From CAZDQL01 sp964507325 (GTDB lineage Bacteria; Planctomycetota; UBA1135; GCA-002686595): a stretch of 18,835 bases of DNA. The notes beneath the pieces are model-generated. The model was not told the origin of the DNA. It was given only the letters and a program-made list of their open reading frames with translations, and ran no database searches. The stretch lies in the NCBI GenBank assembly GCA_964507325.1, contig CAZDQL010000115.1:1-18835 (forward strand), given 5' to 3'. Both the position numbers and the translations under genes were made by a program. Of the stretch, positions 1 to 6,905 are shown piece after piece; the stretch's first letter is position 1, and every line of letters begins with the position of its first letter.

Positions 1-664
1 GCGCGCCGCGCTCGAGCGCGCCTTCTTCCACGACGTCAACAACATCATCACGGTCTTGATAGGAGCCAGCGACCTCCTCGTCGAATCGCATCCGACCCAG
101 GAGTCGCGGCACGTGCTCGAGATCTCCGCACGACTGAATCGAGAGGTCCAGATCCAGCGCGCGTTGCTCGCCAGCGAGGCGTCCGCCTATCAGCCATCGT
201 GGGAGTGCATCGGACCCCAGCGACTCCTCGAACAGATCGAAGACCTCATCCGATCGCACCCCGCCGCAAGGGGAAGGCGCCTCGAAGTGGTGCCCTCCGA
301 GGACATGGGACCGATCACCACGGACACCTCGCTCCTGATGCGCTTGCTGTGCAACATGATCGTCAATGCCCTCGAGGCAACCGACAACGGCGGCGTCGTC
401 AAGGTTTGGGCAGACTGCGACGAAGCGCGCGGCAGGGTCTGCTTCCGCGCCTGGAACGACGCCGAGATCTCCAGCAGCATCGCCCGCCGGATCTTCCAGC
501 GCAGTTACAGCACGAAGGAAGGCTCCGGGCGCGGGATCGGCACGTGGTCGATGAAGTACTTCGGCGAACGAGTTCTCGGCGGCGACGTCCACTTCACCAC
601 CTCGTCGGACGGCGGGACCGTGTTCACGATCGAGGTGCCCATCGAACAAACCGCAGCGGAATAG
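1..664 (+). CDS. Sensor histidine kinase, C-terminal part (5' end outside window)
   Basis: The open frame runs in from the window edge (first full codon at base 2) and gives 220 residues. An H-box is visible at fragment residues 8-16, FFHDVNNII, where His10 is the probable phosphorylated residue. A HATPase_c domain follows: the N-box region LLCNMIVNALEA, then a segment with NDAEI, then RRIFQRSYSTKEGSGRGIG as F and G2 boxes, ending in GGTVFTIEVP. The missing N-terminus should hold the sensor domain. The TTG at 56 lies after the H-box, so it cannot be the real start. No response regulator is seen downstream, so the partner is either upstream of the window or unlinked. The stop codon lies in the loop of a hairpin at 652-672. 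The next gene is on the same strand 24 bases on. Kinase identity is secure; the signal sensed is unknown. Confidence 0.9.
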   Translation, partial: RAALERAFFHDVNNIITVLIGASDLLVESHPTQESRHVLEISARLNREVQIQRALLASEASAYQPSWECIGPQRLLEQIEDLIRSHPAARGRRLEVVPSEDMGPITTDTSLLMRLLCNMIVNALEATDNGGVVKVWADCDEARGRVCFRAWNDAEISSSIARRIFQRSYSTKEGSGRGIGTWSMKYFGERVLGGDVHFTTSSDGGTVFTIEVPIEQTAAE

Positions 665-672
665 ACGCTGCG
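652..672 (+). terminator. Perfect 7-bp stem-loop enclosing the histidine kinase stop codon
   Basis: Arms CGCAGCG (652-658) and CGCTGCG (666-672) are exact reverse complements. The 7-base loop GAATAGA contains the TAG stop at 662-664. No T-rich tail follows, so this is not a classical intrinsic terminator. It may act as a GC-only terminator, an RNA 3'-end stabiliser, or have no function. The downstream gene begins at 689 on the same strand, so readthrough remains possible. Confidence 0.5.
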
Positions 673-688
673 TGTCGGCGTGCAGGCC

Positions 689-2158
689 ATGAAGTCGTTG
701 AAGCTCGCTGCGATCCTGGCGACCGCCCTCCAAGAGACCCCGGCAGCGGCAGTCTCACAGGAGCCGACGGCCGGCGAGCCGGTCGCGATCAGCGCCAAGG
801 CCGACGGCTACCGGGGGATCTGGTACATGAACCAGCCCTCGGGAGACGAGTACGTCTACAAGTACAGCGGGGGCCTGGGGACCTACTGCGCCAAGCATCA
901 GCCCTTCGCCGTGCATTGCCCCGAGGCGCAGAAGACCTTCTTCTGCTTCGGCGGGACGAGCAGCGAGAGCAACCGGCAACTGCTGCACATGGTCTCGTAC
1001 TACGACCACCGCACCGGGCTGGTGCCTCGGCCGACGATCCTGCTCGACAAGGGGACCTCCGACGCCCACGACAACCCGGTGATCGCGGTGGACGCGGAGG
1101 GTCACGTTTGGATCTTCTCGACCTCCCACGGCACCAGCCGGCCCTCCTTCGTGCACCGCAGCGCCGAGCCATGGAACGTCGATCGCTTCCTCCGGGTGCG
1201 CGCCACCCGCCGCGGCGAGGCCGGCGCGGAGGAGATCACCAACTTCTCCTACATGCAGGCCTGGTACGTCCCCGACCGAGGCTTCAACTGCTTCTTCACC
1301 CGCTACCGCTTCCCCGTCGACCGCACCATCTGCTTCATGTCGAGCCCCGACGGGGAGACCTGGTCGCCCTGGCGGCGCCTGGCGGTCATCGCCAAGGGCC
1401 ACTACCAGATCAGTGCGGCCAACCAGGAGAAGGCCGCTTGCGCCTTCAACGTCCATCCCGATCCGCAGGGGCTGAACTGGCGCACCAACCTCTACTACCT
1501 GGAGACGGCCGATGGAGGGGAGAGCTGGCGGACGGCCGGCGGCCGAGAGGTGGACGTGCCTCTCGAGGAGCTCTCCAATCCCGCGCTGGTCCGCGACTAC
1601 TCGGCCGAGGGACTGCGGGTCTACCTGAAGGACATCGACTTCGACGCGGACGGCCGCCCGATCATCCTGTACCTGACCAGCCGCGGCTACGAGTCCGGGC
1701 CACAGAACGATCCGCGCATCTGGACCACCGCCCGCTGGACCGGTGAGGCCTGGGAGTTCCGGCCGGCGATGGGCTCGGACAACAACTACGACATGGGCTC
1801 GCTCTACCTGGAGCCGGACGGCACCTGGCGCGTGATCGCTCCGTCGATGACGGGGCCCCAGCCCTACAACCCCGGGGGAGAGATGGTCATGTGGACCAGC
1901 TCCGACCGGGGGGAGAGCTGGGAGCTCGAGCGACAGCTCACCGCGGAGAGCCCGCGCAACCACACCTACGCCCGCCGGCCGGTGAACGCCCACCCCGACT
2001 TCTACGCCCTCTGGGCGGACGGCCACGCGCGCGAGCCGTCGCAGTCGCATCTCTACTTCTGCGACCAGGCGGGCGTGGTGCGCGTCTTGCCGCGGGAGAT
2101 GAGCGGGCCCTTCGCCAGGCCCGCGGTGCTGGCCGATCCGCCCGGCTCCGAGCGCTGA
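689..2158 (+). CDS. Secreted BNR_4-type beta-propeller protein, possible PL24/PL25-like polysaccharide lyase
   Basis: I chose ATG 689 because it gives MKSLKLAAILATALQ as a signal-peptide-like start; an in-frame GTG lies at 680. The protein is 489 residues from the ATG. Repeated aromatic and Asp-box-like blades (SSPDGETWSPW, ADGGESWRT, SSDRGESWE) show a sialidase-type propeller. The block DGYRGIWY followed by KYSGGLGTYCAKHQPFAV is characteristic of the BNR_4 family (PF15892) as I remember it. Counting from GTG 680, His130 (AHDNP) and His150 (TSHG) are 20 residues apart. That resembles, from memory, the His146/His167 catalytic pair of the PL24 ulvan lyase LOR_107. A polysaccharide lyase or other glycan-binding propeller enzyme in the periplasm or outside the cell is therefore likely; the substrate cannot be read from sequence. 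A neuraminidase is less likely because I do not see its arginine triad. Confidence 0.8.
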   Translation: MKSLKLAAILATALQETPAAAVSQEPTAGEPVAISAKADGYRGIWYMNQPSGDEYVYKYSGGLGTYCAKHQPFAVHCPEAQKTFFCFGGTSSESNRQLLHMVSYYDHRTGLVPRPTILLDKGTSDAHDNPVIAVDAEGHVWIFSTSHGTSRPSFVHRSAEPWNVDRFLRVRATRRGEAGAEEITNFSYMQAWYVPDRGFNCFFTRYRFPVDRTICFMSSPDGETWSPWRRLAVIAKGHYQISAANQEKAACAFNVHPDPQGLNWRTNLYYLETADGGESWRTAGGREVDVPLEELSNPALVRDYSAEGLRVYLKDIDFDADGRPIILYLTSRGYESGPQNDPRIWTTARWTGEAWEFRPAMGSDNNYDMGSLYLEPDGTWRVIAPSMTGPQPYNPGGEMVMWTSSDRGESWELERQLTAESPRNHTYARRPVNAHPDFYALWADGHAREPSQSHLYFCDQAGVVRVLPREMSGPFARPAVLADPPGSER

Positions 2159-2260
2159 GCGATCGACCCGACCGACGGAATCCGCCACACGACTCGATCG
2201 ACCGATGCGCCGGCCGTAGCGCCCCGTCCCTTGGGAACGCCTATCCCCCGCGGCCGACCC

Positions 2261-3370
2261 TCAGTCGCGCAGGTAGTGGCAGGTGTATCCCCCCGGGTGC
2301 TTCTCCAGGTAGTCCTGGTGGCGCTCCTCGGCGGGCCAGAAGGTGGAGGCCTCGGTGATCTCGGTGACGATCGGATCGTCCCAGCGACCCGAGGCGGCGG
2401 CGCGCTCGCGGGCCTTCTCCGCCTCCGCACGTTGCGCTTCGTTCCGGTAGAAAACGGCCGAGCGGTACTCCGATCCGCGATCGTTGCCCTGACGATCCAT
2501 TGTGGTCGGATCGTGCATGCGGAAGAAGGTGTCGAGGATCTGCCCGTAGCTGATCTCGGCGGGATCGAACTCGATGCGGATCGCTTCGGCGTGCCCGCTC
2601 ATGCCAAGGTGCGTGTCCTGGTAGCGAGGATCGTCGAGGTGCCCGCCGGTGTACCCGACCTCCGTGTCCTTCACGCCGGGAAGCGTGCGCAGGATGCCCT
2701 CCATCCCCCAGAAGCAGCCGCCGGCGAGGATGGCGACCTCGCGGTCCTTTCCGGAGGCGGCGCTCGCCGTCACCCCGTGCTTCTCACGCAGAGCGGCGGG
2801 GAAGCGATCCAGGTACTCGCCGAGCCCCTCCTGCTCCAGGTCCTGCAGGTGCACGAAACGCAGCGACGCTGAGTTGATGCACCAGCGCGTGCCCAGCGGA
2901 GCGGGGCCATCGTTGAACACGTGGCCGAGGTGGGAATCCGAGCCGGCCGCGCGCGCCTCCACCCGGGGCACCCAGAGCGTGTCGTCCGCGTGCTCGGTCA
3001 CGAGCTCGTCGGCGAGAGGCTTGGTGAACGCGGGCCAGCCGGATCCGGAGTCGAACTTGTCCTCGGAGCTGAACAGCGGCTCGCCGGAGACCACATCCAG
3101 GTAGAGCCCTGGCTCGTCGTTGTCCCAGTACTCGTTGCGGAAGGGGGGCTCGGTCGCGCTGCACTGAGTGACCTGGTACTGCAGCTCGGTCAGGCGCTCC
3201 TGAAGCTCCTCGTCGGTCTCGGCCGCGACCTCGGCCGACGGGGCCTCGGGCGAGTCCAGGCCGGCCATCGGTCCGGCGGCGGCGGAGGAGGACGACTTCG
3301 GCGCGCAGCCCGAGGCGAGGAGGGCGAAGCAGGACAGGAGGAGAGGAGGGGTCTTGGTCATGGTCTTCAC
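2261..3370 (-). CDS. msrBA: Bifunctional peptide methionine sulfoxide reductase MsrB-MsrA, lipoprotein
   Basis: This enzyme reduces both R- and S-methionine sulfoxide in proteins. A lipoprotein signal ends in LASGC (Cys22 from the GTG start at 3370); an in-frame ATG at 3361 would also keep the signal. The MsrB domain spans about residues 55-190, with GWPAFTKP, SHLGHVF and RWCINSASLRF (catalytic Cys164). The MsrA domain spans about 210-369, with GGCFWG (catalytic Cys219), DPTTMDRQGNDRG and the C-terminal GGYTCHY (Cys364, probable recycling Cys). The domain order is B then A, the reverse of the Neisseria PilB type. The usual MsrB zinc CxxC pairs are absent. The usual resolving Cys of SGCGWP is Ser110 here, and Cys70 in TQCSATEPPF may replace it. 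Lipid anchoring implies repair of envelope proteins. The gene is convergent with the BNR gene and follows the oligopeptidase gene by 143 bases. Confidence 0.95.
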   Translation of the reverse strand: MKTMTKTPPLLLSCFALLASGCAPKSSSSAAAGPMAGLDSPEAPSAEVAAETDEELQERLTELQYQVTQCSATEPPFRNEYWDNDEPGLYLDVVSGEPLFSSEDKFDSGSGWPAFTKPLADELVTEHADDTLWVPRVEARAAGSDSHLGHVFNDGPAPLGTRWCINSASLRFVHLQDLEQEGLGEYLDRFPAALREKHGVTASAASGKDREVAILAGGCFWGMEGILRTLPGVKDTEVGYTGGHLDDPRYQDTHLGMSGHAEAIRIEFDPAEISYGQILDTFFRMHDPTTMDRQGNDRGSEYRSAVFYRNEAQRAEAEKARERAAASGRWDDPIVTEITEASTFWPAEERHQDYLEKHPGGYTCHYLRD

Positions 3371-3492
3371 CGGCTGTGAAGCCCGGGTAATGGCGACGTC
3401 GTCGTCCGCCGTTCAGGGCCCTGTTCGGTATCGCGCGGTACGGATCGTCCCCCGCGATGTGACGCTCGGCCACCGTCCCGCAAGCTGCTCCA

Positions 3493-3512
3493 GCGGGGCA
3501 AGCAAGCCCCGC
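3493..3512 (-). terminator. Perfect 7-bp hairpin just after the oligopeptidase B stop codon
   Basis: Read on the minus strand, the arms GCGGGGC and GCCCCGC flank a 6-base loop TTGCTT. The hairpin starts one base after the TGA (3514-3516). No run of T follows. It lies between oligopeptidase B and msrBA on the same strand, so it could separate the two transcripts. Confidence 0.55.
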
Positions 3513-3513
3513 C

Positions 3514-5619
3514 TCAATCCGCGAGGTCGAGCAGGAAGGCGTAGGTGAAGGCGGTCTCGCGGTAGCGGCGGTAGCGGCCCGAGGGGCCGCCGTGGCCGGC
3601 CTCCATGTTCGTCTTGAGGAGCAGCCGGTGGTCGTCCGTCTTCCGCGCCCGGAGGCGGGCCACCCACTTGGCGGGCTCCCAGTACTGCACCTGCGAGTCG
3701 TGCAGGCCGGCGGTCACCAGCAGGTGCGGGTAGTCCTGGGCCGTGACCTGGTCGTACGGCGAGTAGGACAGCATGTACTCGTAGTAGACGGGGTCCTTCG
3801 GATTCCCCCACTCGTCGAACTCAGCCGTGGTCAGCGGGATCGACTCGTCGAGCATGGTGGTGACGACGTCGACGAACGGGACGTTGGCCACGACCCCGTG
3901 GAACAGGTCGGGCCGCATGTTCACGATCGCCCCCATGAGCAGCCCGCCGGCGCTACCCCCCTCGGCAAACACGCGGTCGGGAGCGGCGTAGCCCGCCTCC
4001 ACCAGGTGCTCGGCGCAGGCGATGAAGTCCGTGAAGGTGTTCTTCTTGCGCAGGAGCTTGCCGTCCTCGTACCAGCCGCGGCCCAGCTCCTGCCCGCCAC
4101 GCACGTGGGCGATGGCGCACACGAAGCCGCGGTCGAGCAGGCTCAGGCGCGTGGAGCGGAACGAGGCGTCGCTGCTCGAGCCATAGGACCCGTACGCGCG
4201 CAGGAGTAGGGGATTGCCCCCCGGCCGGCGCCGGTCGACCCGGTACACCAGCGAGATCGGCACCTGCACGCCGTCCGCCGCGGTCGCGTTCAGACGCTCG
4301 GTGCGATAGTCGGCGGAGTCGAAGTCGCCGAGGATCTCGTCCCGTTTCAACAGCGTCTTCTCGCGCGTCTCCATGTCGTAGTCGTACACGGAGTCGGGCG
4401 TGGTCATGGAGCTGTAGGAATAGCGCAGAAGGCGCGTGTCCAGCTCGCGGTTGCTGCGCGGACCCACGCGGTAGGCGGGCTCGCCGAAGTCGAGCTCATG
4501 CTCCGGATCGCCGTTCCACGGCCGGATGCGCAGGTGAACGAGGCCGTCGCGGCGCTCGGAGATCACCAGGTGGTCGCGGAACAGCTCGAAGCCCTGGAAG
4601 TAGGCGTCCGCGCGGTGGGGCACCAGCTCCTCCCAGTGCTCCCGACCGGGTCGGTCGAGCGGGACCCGCACCAGGCGGAAGTTCGGCGCGTCGTCGTTCG
4701 TGCGCAGGTAGAAGTGGTCCCCGAGGTGGTCGAGCCGGTGCTCGTGCCCCCGCTCCCGGGGCAGGAAGACCCGGAACTCGCCCTGAGGGTCGTCGGCGTC
4801 GAGGTAGCGCACCTCGTCGGCCAGGGTGTGCGAGGACCTGATCAAGAGGAAGCGGTCCGACTTCGTGCGCGACACCGAGCAGGAGTACGTGTCGTCCGTC
4901 TCCTCGTAGACCAGCTCGGCCGCGGCCGGGTCCGCGCCGAGCACGTGGCGGTAGATGCGGTGGGAGCGCAGGGTCTCCGGGTCCTGCTTGGTGTAGAACA
5001 CGGTGCGGTCGTCGTTCGCCCAGGCCAGGTTCCCCGTCACGTCCGACAGCACGTCGGGCAAGAGCTCCCCCGTGGCGAGGTCCTTGAAGTGCACGCTGTA
5101 GAAGCGGCGGCCGACCAGGTCCACGGCGAAGGCGAACAACCCCGCACCGGGGCTCACGCTGGTCCTGCCCACTGCGAAGTAGCCGGAGTGGTCGCCCACC
5201 AGCTCGTTCTCGTCGAGCAGCACCTCCTCGGGCGCCTCGAGCGTGCCGCGCCTGCGGCAGTGGACGCGGTACTCCTCTCCCTCCTCGTAGCGCGTGTAGT
5301 ACCAGTACCCGTCGGAGCGGTAGGGCACCGTGGAGTCGTCCTGGCGTACGCGCCCCTTGAGCTCCTGGAAGAGCTCCTCCTGCAACGCCTCGGTGTGCCG
5401 CATCTCCTCCGCGGTCCACGCGTTCTCGGCCTCGAGGTAGGCGAGCACCCGGGGATCGTCCCGTTCGCGTAGGCCGTAGTACTCGTCGATCCGCACGTCG
5501 CCGTGGATCTCGAGCCGCTCCGGCAGCTCGGGGGCGCGGGGCGGCCCGGCGGGTGAGGAGGTGCAGGCGGCGCAGAGCAGGGCAAGGGAGAGGAGCGCAG
5601 GCAGCGGTCCGGGGCGCAT
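3514..5619 (-). CDS. ptrB: Oligopeptidase B (S9A prolyl oligopeptidase family), lipoprotein form
   Basis: The open frame reaches 5817, but I chose ATG 5619 because it begins MRPGPLPALLSLALLCAAC, a lipoprotein-type signal (Cys19), and gives 701 residues, close to the family length. The N-terminal propeller covers about residues 60-430. The C-terminal alpha/beta hydrolase domain has GGSAGG (nucleophile Ser556, codon at 3952-3954), Asp641 in GLHDSQV and His676 in AGHGG as the triad. The stretch DEWGNPKDPVYYEYMLSYSP is typical of oligopeptidase B, which cuts small peptides after Lys or Arg. Characterised bacterial OpdB enzymes are mostly cytosolic, so a lipid-anchored one suggests extracytoplasmic peptide digestion. 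The -3 position of the lipobox is Cys rather than Leu, so the anchor is likely but not certain. A hairpin follows the stop. Confidence 0.93.
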   Translation of the reverse strand: MRPGPLPALLSLALLCAACTSSPAGPPRAPELPERLEIHGDVRIDEYYGLRERDDPRVLAYLEAENAWTAEEMRHTEALQEELFQELKGRVRQDDSTVPYRSDGYWYYTRYEEGEEYRVHCRRRGTLEAPEEVLLDENELVGDHSGYFAVGRTSVSPGAGLFAFAVDLVGRRFYSVHFKDLATGELLPDVLSDVTGNLAWANDDRTVFYTKQDPETLRSHRIYRHVLGADPAAAELVYEETDDTYSCSVSRTKSDRFLLIRSSHTLADEVRYLDADDPQGEFRVFLPRERGHEHRLDHLGDHFYLRTNDDAPNFRLVRVPLDRPGREHWEELVPHRADAYFQGFELFRDHLVISERRDGLVHLRIRPWNGDPEHELDFGEPAYRVGPRSNRELDTRLLRYSYSSMTTPDSVYDYDMETREKTLLKRDEILGDFDSADYRTERLNATAADGVQVPISLVYRVDRRRPGGNPLLLRAYGSYGSSSDASFRSTRLSLLDRGFVCAIAHVRGGQELGRGWYEDGKLLRKKNTFTDFIACAEHLVEAGYAAPDRVFAEGGSAGGLLMGAIVNMRPDLFHGVVANVPFVDVVTTMLDESIPLTTAEFDEWGNPKDPVYYEYMLSYSPYDQVTAQDYPHLLVTAGLHDSQVQYWEPAKWVARLRARKTDDHRLLLKTNMEAGHGGPSGRYRRYRETAFTYAFLLDLAD

Positions 5620-5815
5620 GGGGGCCTTCCGTCGTCGAGGTGCCGGGGAAGAGGGGAGCGACCAAGGTAGTGCGCCGCCGCGCCTCCCCCCAGCGATTTG
5701 CCCAGGCTTCACGCGGCCGGCGCCCGGCGATGCTAGCCTGCGTGGTCCGCCTCCTGGCGCGCCGCGGACGCGAGGGTGTTCCCGCCGCGGCCCCGCCCCT
5801 TCCCCGAACGGCAGC
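5620..5815. promoter_or_regulatory. Divergent intergenic region between oligopeptidase B and the methyltransferase
   Basis: These 196 bases must carry promoters for both flanking genes if both starts are right. For the rightward gene the best guess I see is TTCACG (5708-5713), a 17-base spacer, and TGCTAG (5731-5736); the match to sigma-70 consensus is poor. I see no strong Shine-Dalgarno sequence before ATG 5816 and no clear operator palindrome. Both flanking reading frames extend open into this gap, but the extensions are Arg/Pro/Gly-rich translation of GC-rich DNA. Confidence 0.3.
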
Positions 5816-6850
5816 ATGCAACTCGACCTGGCCCTGCGGGCCCCCGATTCCTACGTCCGGGACGACGAGAGCGACGACGCGCTCTTCTACTCCCGCTCCC
5901 GCCCCGTCCACCATCTGGACAAGCGCGCCCGAGAGACGATCCAGCGCATCTTCGGCGCCCTCCTGATCGAGGATCGTCCCGCGGTGCTGGACCTGATGGC
6001 CGGCGGCGACTCGCACCTCCCCCCCGACGTCCGGCCCCGCGAGCTGGTCGGCCTGGGCCTCGACGAGGGGGAGCTCGAGCGCAACCCGCGGCTGGACCGT
6101 CGGGTGGTGCATGACCTGAACCGCTCCCCCGTGCTGCCCTTCCCAGACGCGAGCTTCGACGCGGTGCTCAACACCGTGTCGGTCGACTACCTGGTCCGGC
6201 CCTTGGAGGTCTTCGCGGAGGTGTCGCGGGTGCTGGTGCCCGGCGGGCTGTGTGTGGTGGTCTTCTCGAACCGCATGTTCCCCCAGAAGGCCGTGCAGAT
6301 CTGGAAGGAATCGGACGAGCTCACGCGCGCCTACCTGATCGAGCAGTTCCTGGCCGCGGCGCCCGCCTTCGGCCCCCCGCGGCGGTTCAGCTCCCGCGGC
6401 AAGCCGCGGCCACAGGACGACAGGTACGCGGGCCTGGGCCTCCCCAGCGATCCGATCACCGCGGTCTGGGTGGAGAAGGCGGGGGCGCCGGTGGGGCGAG
6501 CTCCGCGCCCTGACGTGCCCCCCGAGCCCGCCCCGGGTCCGCCCCCCGAAGTCGTGGCGGAGCGCAAGCGGCGGGTCCACGAGACCCTCGCCTGTCCCTA
6601 CTGCGAGGTGGCGCTGGAGAGATTCGAGATCCCGCCCAACCCGTTCTGCGAGTGGCCGGACGAGTTCGTCTACGTGTGCTTCAACAACGACTGCCCGTAC
6701 CTGATCGCCGGCTGGGACGCGATGGCGGAGCAGGGCAACGTCGGCCTTTCCTACCGACTGATGTACAACCCGACGCTGCGCAAGTGCCTGCCGACCCCGG
6801 TGCCCAACGGCGCCACGGCCCGCACGGCGGTGATCACGCCCCGCGGCTGA
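5816..6850 (+). CDS. SAM-dependent methyltransferase with C-terminal zinc-ribbon domain
   Basis: ATG 5816 gives 344 residues beginning MQLDLALRAPDSYVRDDESD; the longer open frame upstream has non-protein-like composition. A class I Rossmann methyltransferase domain covers about residues 45-190: LDLMAGG (58-64) as the SAM-binding motif I, LGLDEGEL after strand 2, DLNRSPVLPFPDASFDAV, and LVPGGLCVVVFSNRMFPQKAV. A Pro-rich linker (about 225-248) leads to a C-terminal segment with C260-PY-C263 and C288-FNND-C293, a likely zinc site. The substrate is unknown. Motif I is atypical because an AGG replaces the usual DxGxG pattern. The gene stands alone, divergent from oligopeptidase B and convergent with the GH94 gene. 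Family assignment is firm; biological role is open. Confidence 0.85.
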   Translation: MQLDLALRAPDSYVRDDESDDALFYSRSRPVHHLDKRARETIQRIFGALLIEDRPAVLDLMAGGDSHLPPDVRPRELVGLGLDEGELERNPRLDRRVVHDLNRSPVLPFPDASFDAVLNTVSVDYLVRPLEVFAEVSRVLVPGGLCVVVFSNRMFPQKAVQIWKESDELTRAYLIEQFLAAAPAFGPPRRFSSRGKPRPQDDRYAGLGLPSDPITAVWVEKAGAPVGRAPRPDVPPEPAPGPPPEVVAERKRRVHETLACPYCEVALERFEIPPNPFCEWPDEFVYVCFNNDCPYLIAGWDAMAEQGNVGLSYRLMYNPTLRKCLPTPVPNGATARTAVITPRG

Positions 6851-6886
6851 GCGCCCTGATACGGAACTGATCGATCCTCACGAGAT

Positions 6887-6905
6887 CCGCGCTCGTCAAG
6901 CGCGG
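6887..6905 (-). terminator. Perfect 7-bp stem-loop enclosing the GH94 stop codon; bidirectional
   Basis: Arms CCGCGCT (6887-6893) and AGCGCGG (6899-6905) are exact reverse complements. The 5-base loop on the minus strand is TGACG, which begins with the TGA stop codon of the phosphorylase gene. Because the stem is symmetric it could also serve the convergent methyltransferase transcript, whose stop is 36 bases away. No poly-T tail is present on either side. Confidence 0.55.

Noticed and set aside
2159..2260. Possible terminator between the convergent BNR and msrBA genes
   Set aside because: Only short or interrupted pairings were found: CGATC with GATCG, CGGCCG at both ends of a long loop, and a 4-bp stem over the msrBA stop. 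None is strong enough to annotate.
5561..5815. N-terminal extension of the methyltransferase from 5561
   Set aside because: It would overlap the start of the divergent oligopeptidase gene and has non-protein-like composition; ATG 5816 opens a normal sequence.
5620..5817. N-terminal extension of oligopeptidase B to 5817
   Set aside because: The added 66 residues are Arg/Pro/Gly-rich and precede a lipoprotein-type signal that should be at the N-terminus.
4496..6580. Long minus-strand frame overlapping oligopeptidase B and the methyltransferase
   Set aside because: It is out of frame with both recognised proteins and has Arg/Pro/Gly-rich, low-complexity composition.
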